This document shows, one piece after another, positions 26,571 through 33,800 of a DNA stretch of 64,000 nt. Both the position numbers and the translations under genes were made by a program. The first letter of the stretch is position 1, and each line of letters starts with the position of its first letter. This stretch comes from Chelativorans multitrophicus (GTDB lineage Bacteria; Pseudomonadota; Alphaproteobacteria; Rhizobiales; Rhizobiaceae). The DNA lies in NCBI RefSeq assembly GCF_011317445.1, contig NZ_JAAAPL010000001.1:1426001-1490000 (forward strand), given 5' to 3'. The notes below the pieces were generated by a model that saw nothing but the letters and a program-made list of their open reading frames with translations, did no database searches and was not told the origin of the DNA.

Positions 26571-27761
26571 TTACACGGTCGCCAGCGCCTGCTCGATATC
26601 CTTCAAGAGGTCTTCCGTATCTTCCAGGCCGAGCGACAGGCGCAGTGTTCCCTGCTGGATCCCGGCTTCGAGCCGCGCTTCCTCCGAGAGGTTCTTGTGC
26701 GTTGTGGTGGCCGGGTGCGTGATCAGGCTCTTGGCGTCGCCGAGATTGTTGGAAATGCGGATGATCTCAAGGGCGTTTGAAAATGCGAAAGCACCCTGCT
26801 TGCCGCCCTTGATGTCAAGGCAGACGAGCGTGGAGCCGCCCTTCATCTGACGCTTTACGAGATCGGCCTGCGGATGATCGGGCCGGCCGGGATAGATCAC
26901 GCGCTCGACCTTCGGATGATCGGCCAGGTAATCCGCAACGTGCGCCGCGCTTTCCATCTGCTGGCGCACGCGCATGGGTAGCGTCTCCAGACCCTTGAGC
27001 AGCGTCCATGCGTTGAAGGGCGAAAGGCTGGGGCCGGTATGCCGGAAGTAGTCGTGCAGGTTCTCGTCGATCCATTCCTTGTCGGAAAGCACGACGCCGC
27101 CGAGACAGCGCCCCTGGCCATCGATATGCTTCGTTGCGGAATAGACCACCACATGCGCGCCCAGTTCCAACGGCTTCTGCAGGAGCGGCGTGGCAAAGAC
27201 GTTATCCACCACCAGCCGCGCGCCGATGCTGTCGGCAAGCTTGGCGATACTGGCAATATCGCAAATTTCGAGCGTCGGGTTGGTCGGGCTTTCCAGGAAG
27301 AACAGCTTTGTGTTCTTGCGCACCGCCTCCTCCCACGCCTCCATCCTCGTACCGTCGACGAGCGTCGTCTCGATGCCGTAGCGCGGCATCAGCGTTTCCA
27401 CGATCCAGCGGCAGGAGCCGAAAAGCGCGCGCGCTGCCACCACATGGTCGCCGGCCTTGACCGAACACAGGAGGGCCGCTGCCACGGCGGCCATCCCGGA
27501 GGCGGTAGCGCGTGCATCCTCGGCCTCTTCGAGCGCGCCCATGCGGCTCTCGAACATGTCCACCGTGGGATTGGCATAGCGCGAGTAGATGAAACCCGGA
27601 TCCTCACCCTTGAAGCGCGCTTCGGCCGCCTCGGCGGTCTCATAGACAAAACCCTGGGTAAGATAGAGGGCTTCGGAGGTTTCGCCAAAGGAGGAGCGCA
27701 GTGTGCCGCCATGAACAAGGCGGGTTTGAGGCTTCCAGTCGTCGTTGAATCTTTTTGTCAT
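26571..27761 (-). CDS. metZ: O-succinylhomoserine sulfhydrylase MetZ
   Basis: 396 residues from ATG 27761. PLP-dependent Cys/Met metabolism family: YSRYANPTVDMFESRMGALE near the start, GDHVVAARALFGSC, VVYSATKHIDGQGRCLGG with the Schiff-base Lys, and LRLSLGLEDTEDLLKDIEQA at the C-terminus. It makes homocysteine from O-succinylhomoserine and sulfide. Control is visible in the leader: a SAM-II riboswitch followed by an intrinsic terminator just before the start, so it should be off when S-adenosylmethionine is high. It is divergent from dcd. MetZ versus MetY rests on overall resemblance. Confidence 0.93.
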   Translation of the reverse strand: MTKRFNDDWKPQTRLVHGGTLRSSFGETSEALYLTQGFVYETAEAAEARFKGEDPGFIYSRYANPTVDMFESRMGALEEAEDARATASGMAAVAAALLCSVKAGDHVVAARALFGSCRWIVETLMPRYGIETTLVDGTRMEAWEEAVRKNTKLFFLESPTNPTLEICDIASIAKLADSIGARLVVDNVFATPLLQKPLELGAHVVVYSATKHIDGQGRCLGGVVLSDKEWIDENLHDYFRHTGPSLSPFNAWTLLKGLETLPMRVRQQMESAAHVADYLADHPKVERVIYPGRPDHPQADLVKRQMKGGSTLVCLDIKGGKQGAFAFSNALEIIRISNNLGDAKSLITHPATTTHKNLSEEARLEAGIQQGTLRLSLGLEDTEDLLKDIEQALATV

Positions 27762-27771
27762 CGCTCCGCTC

Positions 27772-27800
27772 AACAAAAAACCGGCCGCAGGAAAGCCGGT
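27772..27800 (-). terminator. Intrinsic terminator in the metZ leader
   Basis: On the - strand AACCGGC pairs with GCCGGTT (7 bp) around a 9-nt loop and runs into TTTTTTG. It ends about 10 nt before the metZ ATG and about 20 nt after the SAM-II element. It is well placed to be the expression platform of the riboswitch. A gene start this close to a terminator means read-through must be regulated or partial. Confidence 0.75.
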
Positions 27801-27817
27801 TCGAGCTTCGAGCACGG

Positions 27818-27874
27818 CCTTTTTAGCGACTTCTTTAACGTGGCTGCAAGCCGACCGGCCAAATCACCACGGGG
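27818..27874 (-). promoter_or_regulatory. SAM-II riboswitch upstream of metZ
   Basis: On the - strand the element reads CGTGGTGATTTGGCCGG, then TCGGCTTGCAGCCACGTTAA, then AAGAAGTCGCTAAAAAGG. This matches the conserved SAM-II (metA motif) core. Helix P1 is CGTGG (27867-27871) with CCACG (27839-27843). The A-rich GCTAAAAAGG 3' end forms the pseudoknot that binds S-adenosylmethionine. SAM-II is characteristic of alphaproteobacterial methionine genes. Recognition is from memory of the consensus, without a covariance search. Confidence 0.9.
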
Positions 27875-27958
27875 ATAAAGTCCCTTTAGACCCGGCTTTC
27901 GCTTGCGTCAATCGCGGCGCACAGTAAAGCTCCCATAAGCTTTCTCAAGGGGAAAAGA

Positions 27959-29044
27959 TTGGCAAGCACAGGTATCCTGCCGGACAAGGAAATCGCGGCG
28001 CTCTTTGAAGCCGGCGCTCTGGCCGCGCCGCGCCCGCTCGACTCGGACCAGATCCAGCCCGCAAGCCTTGACCTGCGCCTGGGCGATGTCGCTTACCGCG
28101 TGCGCGCAAGCTTTCTTCCCGGGCCCGGCTCCCGGGTGGAGGAGAAGCTGGAGCGGCTAAAGCTGCACGAGATTCCCTTGGGCGAAGGCGCGGTTCTCGA
28201 AACCGGCTGCGTCTACATCGTTCCGCTCATGGAAGGGCTCGTCCTTCCCGCCGATGTTTCCGCCTCGGCAAACCCCAAGAGCTCCACGGGCCGGCTCGAC
28301 ATCTTCACCCGCGTGATGACGGACCACGGCCAGGAATTCGACAAGATCGCTGCCGGCTATTCCGGTCCGCTCTATCTGGAAGTGAGCCCACGCACCTTCC
28401 CGATCGTCGTCCGCCCCGGCTCGCGCCTGTCGCAGATCCGCTTCCGCCGCGGCAACGCCCTTCTCACCGAAAGCGATCTTGCCGATCTGCACGAGAGGGA
28501 AACGCTCGTGGCAGCGGAGAGCCCCAACATCTCCGGCGGAGGCATCGCGCTGTCCATCGATCTGGAAGGCGGGCCGGACGGTCTCGTCGGCTACCGCGCC
28601 AAGCATCACACGAGTCTGATCGACGTGGACCGCAAGGCGGCACACGAAATCCACGACTTCTGGGAACCACTCTACAATTACGGCTCCAAGGATCTCATCC
28701 TCGATCCGGACGAGTTCTATATCCTCGTCTCCCGCGAGGCCGTCCACGTACCCCCCGGCTATGCCGCGGAGATGACTCCGTTCGACCCGCTGGTTGGCGA
28801 ATTCCGCGTCCACTATGCCGGCTTCTTCGATCCTGGCTTCGGCCATTCGGCTTCGGGCGGCACGGGCAGCCGCGCTGTCCTTGAAGTGCGCAGCCACGAA
28901 GTGCCCTTCATCCTGGAGCATGGGCAGATCGTCGGCCGACTGGTCTACGAACGGATGGGCGATTTGCCGCGCGCGCTTTATGGCGCGGATCTCAAATCCA
29001 ATTACCAGGGTCAGGCCTTGAAACTCTCTAAGCACTTCCGCTGA
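27959..29044 (+). CDS. dcd: dCTP deaminase (long 361-aa form)
   Basis: 361 residues from TTG 27959, with AAGGGGAAAAGA upstream. The N-terminal PDKEIAALFEAGAL and DSDQIQPASLDLRLGDVAYRV, then PKSSTGRLDIFTRVMTDHGQEFD and GPLYLEVSPRTFPIVVRPGSRLSQIRF, are the dCTP deaminase/dUTPase fold. The second half repeats the fold (FDPLVGEFRVHYAGFFDPGFGH, LEVRSHEVPFILEHGQIVGRL). This tandem architecture is usual in Rhizobiales, whereas enterobacterial Dcd is about 190 residues. It deaminates dCTP to dUTP for thymidylate synthesis. Confidence 0.93.
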   Translation: MASTGILPDKEIAALFEAGALAAPRPLDSDQIQPASLDLRLGDVAYRVRASFLPGPGSRVEEKLERLKLHEIPLGEGAVLETGCVYIVPLMEGLVLPADVSASANPKSSTGRLDIFTRVMTDHGQEFDKIAAGYSGPLYLEVSPRTFPIVVRPGSRLSQIRFRRGNALLTESDLADLHERETLVAAESPNISGGGIALSIDLEGGPDGLVGYRAKHHTSLIDVDRKAAHEIHDFWEPLYNYGSKDLILDPDEFYILVSREAVHVPPGYAAEMTPFDPLVGEFRVHYAGFFDPGFGHSASGGTGSRAVLEVRSHEVPFILEHGQIVGRLVYERMGDLPRALYGADLKSNYQGQALKLSKHFR

Positions 29045-29156
29045 CAAATGCCTCAGCTTCGGCGAGGAGCGCGAAGGCAAGACCCGCGCCGCATCCACAC
29101 AATCCGTTGCGCCACCGCTTGACAGGTCGAGGATGAAAGGCAATCTACAGGGGCGC

Positions 29157-29231
29157 GCGGGTGTAGTTCAGTGGTAGAACGCAAGCTTCCCAAGCTTGAT
29201 GTCGTGGGTTCGATCCCCATCGCCCGCTCCA
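29157..29231 (+). tRNA. tRNA-Gly(CCC)
   Basis: Complete cloverleaf. Acceptor GCGGGTG pairs with CGCCCGC; the D arm is GTTC...GAAC. The anticodon stem CAAGC/GCTTG has loop TTCCCAA with anticodon CCC. The T arm is GTGGG TTCGATC CCCAT with one G-T-type pair, and the 3' TCCA is encoded. It reads GGG codons. The downstream region has no extra tRNA. Confidence 0.96.
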
Positions 29232-29305
29232 GCCTGGTTCCAAAGTGATCGCCGCTTCTCCATACTTCTTCAGGCGCGACAAGCGCACTCCGCCCGCTGA
29301 GGAAA

Positions 29306-29349
29306 GACGGAGCAGTCACATGTGGGACGTGCGGCCCGACTGCTCCGTC
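29306..29349 (-). terminator. Terminator of the Omp25-like gene
   Basis: A perfect 12-bp inverted repeat: GACGGAGCAGTC at 29306-29317 and GACTGCTCCGTC at 29338-29349, with a 20-nt loop. On the - strand it is followed by TTTCCTC. It begins 10 bp after the stop of the outer membrane protein gene, the expected place for an intrinsic terminator. Confidence 0.8.
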
Positions 29350-29358
29350 CAATGGAGA

Positions 29359-30072
29359 TCAGAAGCGCACGTTTAGAAATGCTTTGACGGAATGGAGGGC
29401 CACATCCTCATTTATGGAAATGTTGGCGTCCTTATAAATATCCTTCTTGCCGAAATCGACATAGGAATATTCCGAACCGAGGGAGATGCGATCCGTGACA
29501 GCGTATTCAACCCCCGCCCCGATCGTCCATCCGGTCCTGGTCTGGCTCTGCTTCAATGTGTCGGTTCCAATAAAATCGCTCGTCTGTTTGGTTTTACCAT
29601 AGGCAAATCCACCATGACCGTATACGAGCGTGCGATCCCAGGCATAACCAGCACGAGCGCGCACCGTACCAAGATAGGACAGCTTTGACGAATCTTTCGC
29701 GATTCGCGTTCCAAGAACATAATATGAGTTTTTCACCTCGTAATTAGTGGCGGCAATGTCCGCGACTGCGCCGAGAACCCAGTTGTTCACCTGCCAGTCA
29801 TAGCCTACCTGAATACCACCAATAGCCCCACCTGCCCGGGAACGTTCCGTCAGAAGACCAGTGAAAGGCACGTTGCCGAGCACGTTTAGATTGTGCTTGA
29901 TATCGCCGGCTGCGATTCCGCCATACACGCCGACATAGGGACCCGTCCAGTTAAACGGCGCTGGCGGAGGAGGAGGTGCTGGAGGAGCTGGTGGTGCGTC
30001 ATAGAGAATGTCAGCCGCAAAGGCGGAACTGGAGATTACACAGGCCGCCGCGGTTGCTACTAACAGTTTCAT
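29359..30072 (-). CDS. Omp25/Omp31-like outer membrane beta-barrel protein
   Basis: 237 residues from ATG 30072, 8 nt after AGGGA; a TTG at 30075 is in frame. The signal peptide (KLLVATAAACVISSSAFA) is followed by a Pro-rich linker (APPAPPAPPPPPAPFNWTG) and an eight-stranded barrel with alternating residues: GPYVGVYGGIAAGD, GGIQVGYDWQVNNWVLGA, VRARAGYAWDRTLVYGHGG. It ends in KAFLNVRF with the C-terminal Phe required for barrel assembly. This family is common in Rhizobiales and Brucella. Confidence 0.92.
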   Translation of the reverse strand: MKLLVATAAACVISSSAFAADILYDAPPAPPAPPPPPAPFNWTGPYVGVYGGIAAGDIKHNLNVLGNVPFTGLLTERSRAGGAIGGIQVGYDWQVNNWVLGAVADIAATNYEVKNSYYVLGTRIAKDSSKLSYLGTVRARAGYAWDRTLVYGHGGFAYGKTKQTSDFIGTDTLKQSQTRTGWTIGAGVEYAVTDRISLGSEYSYVDFGKKDIYKDANISINEDVALHSVKAFLNVRF

Positions 30073-30172
30073 CAAGTTTTCCCTTTCTTAGTAATGACCT
30101 GTTCGGATGATCAGTCGCGGCAGGACATGCGAGTACGCTTCTCCGCATGACGAGTAATGACTCTTTGACCGT

Positions 30173-30526
30173 TTACTTACCGCCCTGACTCAGATCGGAG
30201 CGCTTGAAAGCCATTGACCGTTTCGAAGCTCCAGGTGCCACCTTTGTGATGTACGGGCTGATACGCCAATAACCAACGCTACGCCCCCGTGCCTTATTGG
30301 TACACGTAAATCGTATACAACACCTTTCCTCAAAGAGGATTTTCGCAGGCGCAAGCCTGCCCTTCGCCTCGATCAAGATAACATCCGCTGGCGTAACCGC
30401 TAATGTACGCGCTATGGATATCGGATATGTGAGCAGATTACGCTTTTGTATGTACACAAGCCGCATGAGATGATTCGGCTGCATGAAACCAAAGCATTGA
30501 AGGTTTGCCCGCGTATGGGGAATCAA
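30173..30526 (-). CDS. Doubtful small open frame upstream of the Omp gene
   Basis: 117 codons if read from 30526, or about 98 from an internal ATG. It has no signal peptide or known motif and is basic near its end (KRSMAFKRSDLSQGGK). The surrounding 30073-30658 (586 bp) otherwise contains only the promoter region of the - strand Omp gene and the leader of the + strand DUF6460 gene. Base composition is lower in G+C than its neighbours. It may be a foreign remnant or not a gene. Confidence 0.25.
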   Translation of the reverse strand: MIPHTRANLQCFGFMQPNHLMRLVYIQKRNLLTYPISIARTLAVTPADVILIEAKGRLAPAKILFEERCCIRFTCTNKARGRSVGYWRISPYITKVAPGASKRSMAFKRSDLSQGGK

Positions 30527-30658
30527 CCAGCCTTTCCGTCGTTCACATCAAAGGCGATCGCCATCACCCAAATGACGGTTGGCATGGCATCACGAGGTTG
30601 CGCTGGCCGTGCCGAACTCATATGTCCGTGGAAGTATAACTTTTACGGAGTTCGGATC

Positions 30659-30922
30659 GTGTCGGCAGTGGCAAGGTTTCTGGGTGACAGCCCGTTACGC
30701 GTCCTCATCAAGCTCCTGGTGGTGTCCCTTATCGTGGGCTTCCTCATGAGCGTCTTCGACTGGACGCCCTGGGACGTTCTTCATGCATTGCGCGATACGG
30801 TCCTGCGGCTCTGGAACATGGGCTTTGCCGCTATTGCCGATTTCTTCGGCTATATCGTACTCGGTGCGGTGATCGTGGTGCCGGTGTTTCTGATTTTGCG
30901 GCTCTTGAGCCTCAGGCGCTGA
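30659..30922 (+). CDS. DUF6460 small membrane protein
   Basis: 87 residues from GTG 30659, 8 nt after ACGGAG. An N-terminal RFLGDSPLRVLIKLLVVSLIVGFLM segment is followed by FDWTPWDVLHALRDTVLRLW and a second long hydrophobic helix ending in LRLLSLRR. This is a two-helix inner-membrane protein of unknown role found across Rhizobiales. The frame is open further upstream to 30446, but that part is low-quality sequence and is not included. Confidence 0.8.
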   Translation: MSAVARFLGDSPLRVLIKLLVVSLIVGFLMSVFDWTPWDVLHALRDTVLRLWNMGFAAIADFFGYIVLGAVIVVPVFLILRLLSLRR

Positions 30923-31010
30923 TCACACGGCCGGCGATGCCGCCGGGCGAGTTGATTGACATTGTTCAACCAATATCCTGCCGCAAGCGCCAGAGGTTCG
31001 CCTGACGGGC

Positions 31011-32102
31011 TCACGCGAGCGGCCGGTCCGCCCAAGGCTTGATGTTGCTGTCCCTGATCTCAGCGATGGAATTCAACCCGTTGGCCTCGGCATAAGCTGC
31101 TAGCCTGCTTACAATCCGAGCAGGAAGTCCCGGTCCGGCAAAAACCATACCGGTGTAGAGCTGAACCAGGTCAGCGCCCGCCCGCATTTTTTCAAGCGCC
31201 GTTTCGGCGGAATGGACGCCGCCCACCCCGATGATGGGGAGGGCGGGTCCGACCAACCTGCGCATTTTGGCGAGCACGATAGTTGAACGTTCGAAAAGCG
31301 GTTCCCCGGAAAGGCCGCCGGTCTCGCTTGCCGCGGGCGCACTGACCCCTTCGCGCGAAAGGGTGGTGTTGGAAACGATGAGGCCGTCCAAACCCTTTTC
31401 AAGCACCTCCTGGGCAATATCCGCCAAGGCTTCTTCGGAAAGATCCGGTGCGATTTTCAGGAAAACCGGTACTTTTCGCTTGATCAGCGCAGCCTGCTCG
31501 TTGCGCACCCGCATGACACGCTGAAGCAATTCGGAGAGATTTTCCCGATCCTGCAGCCCCCGGAGGCCGGTGGTGTTGGGTGAAGAAATATTGATCGTCA
31601 GATATGAGGCAACGGCTGCGAAGGTCCGCACCCCCTCCTCATAGTCTGCCATCCGATCGGAACTGTCGCGGTTGGCGCCAATATTGACACCGACGATCCC
31701 GCTTTTTCCCTTGCGTAATGAAAGCCGGGCCAGCGCTTGCGCATGACCTTCATTGTTGAAGCCGAGCCGATTGATGACGGCACGATCACGCGTCAGCCGG
31801 AAAATGCGTGGCCGCGGATTTCCCTCCTGGGGCTTCGGTGTAACCGTGCCGCATTCGGCGAAGCCAAAGCCGAGATTGAGCAGCGCATCCGGTATTTCCG
31901 CGTTCTTGTCATAGCCTGCCGCCATGCCGATGGGATTTGGAAAGTTCAGGCCCGCGACGGAAACCGCCAGCTTTGAATTCTGGACCCCGCCACTACAAAA
32001 CGGGATGCCAGTTTTAAGCGCGGCAATGGAAAGCTCATGCGCACGCTCCGGATCGAATGCGAAGAGAACGGGCCGCGTCAGCCGGTCGATAATATGCATC
32101 AT
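31011..32102 (-). CDS. pyrD: Dihydroorotate dehydrogenase (quinone), class 2
   Basis: 363 residues. FMN-binding TIM barrel: NPIGMAAGYDKNAEIPDALLNLGFGFAECGTVTPKPQEGNPRPRIFRL opens the active site (given in pieces, not continuous conservation). ITINISSPNTTGLRGLQ and VFLKIAPDLSEE follow. The C-terminal IIGVGGVHSAETALEKMRAGADLVQLYTGMVFAGPGLPARIV motif is the phosphate-binding region. The N-terminal helical extension marks the membrane-associated class 2. Its ATGA overlap with the DUF952 gene upstream shows coupled translation. Confidence 0.96.
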   Translation of the reverse strand: MMHIIDRLTRPVLFAFDPERAHELSIAALKTGIPFCSGGVQNSKLAVSVAGLNFPNPIGMAAGYDKNAEIPDALLNLGFGFAECGTVTPKPQEGNPRPRIFRLTRDRAVINRLGFNNEGHAQALARLSLRKGKSGIVGVNIGANRDSSDRMADYEEGVRTFAAVASYLTINISSPNTTGLRGLQDRENLSELLQRVMRVRNEQAALIKRKVPVFLKIAPDLSEEALADIAQEVLEKGLDGLIVSNTTLSREGVSAPAASETGGLSGEPLFERSTIVLAKMRRLVGPALPIIGVGGVHSAETALEKMRAGADLVQLYTGMVFAGPGLPARIVSRLAAYAEANGLNSIAEIRDSNIKPWADRPLA

Positions 32103-32446
32103 GCGTCCAGCACCGGAAAAACATGCCGGCCGCCGGTGCCGAGCGGCAGGGGCTTGACCCAGCGCACGGCAGCTAGCGGAAGCCGGCCATAGAGATGCGG
32201 GAAAAGATCTCCTCCTCGCGAGACCTCATATTTGAGTTCTTGGCCGAGTTTCTCCTCTTCAATGGCGATGAGGAGAAGGTCTCGCTCTCCGCTGAAATGC
32301 TTGGCGGCCGTTTCCTCGATCTGGGCTCCTGTGGAGAAATGGATGAAGCCGTCCTGCAGATCGACTGGAGCGCCGATAAAAAAACCGCGCTCCTCGGCTT
32401 CGCGCCAGAGACTGGCTGGGCATATTTTGTAAATTAATCGGGACAT
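32099..32446 (-). CDS. DUF952 domain protein
   Basis: 115 residues, the whole being one DUF952 domain: IYKICPASLWREAEERGFF, LQDGFIHFSTGAQIEETAAKHF, YEVSRGGDLFPHLYGRLPL. The fold is related to ADP-ribosyltransferase-like glutathione domains in some descriptions, but the biochemical role is unknown. It commonly precedes pyrD in alphaproteobacteria, as here with a 4-bp overlap. Confidence 0.9.
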   Translation of the reverse strand: MSRLIYKICPASLWREAEERGFFIGAPVDLQDGFIHFSTGAQIEETAAKHFSGERDLLLIAIEEEKLGQELKYEVSRGGDLFPHLYGRLPLAAVRWVKPLPLGTGGRHVFPVLDA

Positions 32447-32568
32447 AGCCGGGCTATAATGCCTGCAGGGCTGGGGTGGAAGTGCTCCTTTCTTTCCGGC
32501 ACCGCTTTTTGCACCTCAATCGCGGCGTATTCATCTGCTATTAGAATGCCGACCGAGGAGTAACGATC

Positions 32569-33012
32569 ATGCGTACAGCATCAGCAGCCATAGCAGGCCT
32601 TTGCCTTTTGCCGCTTTTTGAGAGCGCCGCATTGGCCCAGAGCGAGGAGCGGTATCGCCTGGAGCGCACCGAGAACGGTTATGTCCGGATGGACACGCAG
32701 ACCGGCGCCATGACGCTCTGCCAGGAGCGCGGCGGCGAACTCCTTTGCCGGCCGGCTGCCAACGAGGCCACGGCGGAAGCGCCGGATGGGCAGACATTGC
32801 AGCAGAGAATTGAAGCTTTGGAAGCGCGCGTTAAGGCGCTTGAGGAAGAAACGACGGGCGGACTCCCCGGCGAACAGGAGTTCGAACAGTCTCTCAATAT
32901 GATGGAGCGGTTCTTCCGCCGTTTTGTGGACATCGTGAGGGGATTGGAACAGGAAAAGACCCCAGCAGATCAGGCGCCCGATCAGGATGGAACGCCCTCT
33001 GAACGCACCTGA
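32569..33012 (+). CDS. Exported hypothetical protein
   Basis: 147 residues with a Sec signal peptide (cleavage likely after ALA at about 23). The mature part starts with a small region containing two Cys (TLCQERGGELLCRP) and continues as a charged coiled coil (LQQRIEALEARVKALEEE). A short helix (FFRRFVDIVRGLEQE) comes before a Pro/Asp tail. Similar small periplasmic coiled-coil proteins are frequent in Rhizobiales; function unknown. It is upstream of the LuxR-type regulator with a 110 bp gap. Confidence 0.75.
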   Translation: MRTASAAIAGLCLLPLFESAALAQSEERYRLERTENGYVRMDTQTGAMTLCQERGGELLCRPAANEATAEAPDGQTLQQRIEALEARVKALEEETTGGLPGEQEFEQSLNMMERFFRRFVDIVRGLEQEKTPADQAPDQDGTPSERT

Positions 33013-33122
33013 GGATCGCCAAGACGGCTCCAGCCTTGCAAAGCGCGCCGATCCCCGCATAATCTTCCCCCTGTCGGCTCGAAGCGAACACAAGAAGAGA
33101 GTAGCCGGTCGGGGAGGTCTGT

Positions 33123-33779
33123 TTGCCGGACTATCGTTTCGTCGTTGCGGACGATCATCCGCTTTTTCGGGGAGCTTTGCAGCAGGCCCTGAGCGGCTTC
33201 GGCGCCGATTGTGAAATCCTGGAAGCGGAAGATTTCGAGAGCGCAAAAGCAGCTATTGACGGCGATCTCGACATCGATCTCGTGCTGCTCGATCTTGCGA
33301 TGCCCGGTGCGAGCGGGCTTTCCGGCCTGGTGGCGCTACGCGGCCTGGCTCCGGCCGTGCCCATCGTTATTGTCTCCGCGCATGACGACCCACAGACAAT
33401 CCGCCGCGCGGTAGAACTCGGCGCCTCCGGCTTCATTTCGAAGTCGGCTCGCATGGAAGAGTTGCGCCGCGCGGTGCAGACAGTGCTCGACGGCGGCATT
33501 TACACTCCCGGCGGGATCGATCTCGGCGAGGAGGGCGATGCTGAGATTTCCGAACTGATTGCCCGGTTGCGCACGCTCACGCCCCAGCAAACGCGTGTTT
33601 TGGCCATGCTGGCCGAAGGGCTTCTAAACAAGCAGATCGCCTACGCCTTGAACGTTTCGGAGGCGACGATCAAGGCGCATGTCTCCGCAATACTGCAGAA
33701 GCTCCGGGTCGATAGCCGCACTCAGGCTGTGATCTGCCTCTCACGTATCGGCGCGGGAACTCTTTCCGAAAACATTTAG
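33123..33779 (+). CDS. LuxR/NarL-type response regulator
   Basis: 218 residues from TTG 33123, preceded by GGGGAGG. The receiver domain has the acidic pair in VVADDHPLF, the phospho-acceptor Asp in DLVLLDLAMPG and the Lys in FISKSARM. A LuxR helix-turn-helix ends the protein (LTPQQTRVLAMLAEGLLNKQ, NVSEATIKAHVSAILQKLRV). It faces the hybrid kinase gene tail to tail 21 bp away and is its likely partner, as in CbrA/NahK-type kinase loci. Target genes are not visible. Confidence 0.93.
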   Translation: MPDYRFVVADDHPLFRGALQQALSGFGADCEILEAEDFESAKAAIDGDLDIDLVLLDLAMPGASGLSGLVALRGLAPAVPIVIVSAHDDPQTIRRAVELGASGFISKSARMEELRRAVQTVLDGGIYTPGGIDLGEEGDAEISELIARLRTLTPQQTRVLAMLAEGLLNKQIAYALNVSEATIKAHVSAILQKLRVDSRTQAVICLSRIGAGTLSENI

Positions 33780-33800
33780 GCATCGATCGATCGCATACGA

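Noticed and set aside
28157-29143. 328-codon - strand frame antisense to dcd
   Set aside because: High-G+C shadow of a well-conserved enzyme on the other strand, with no motifs of its own.
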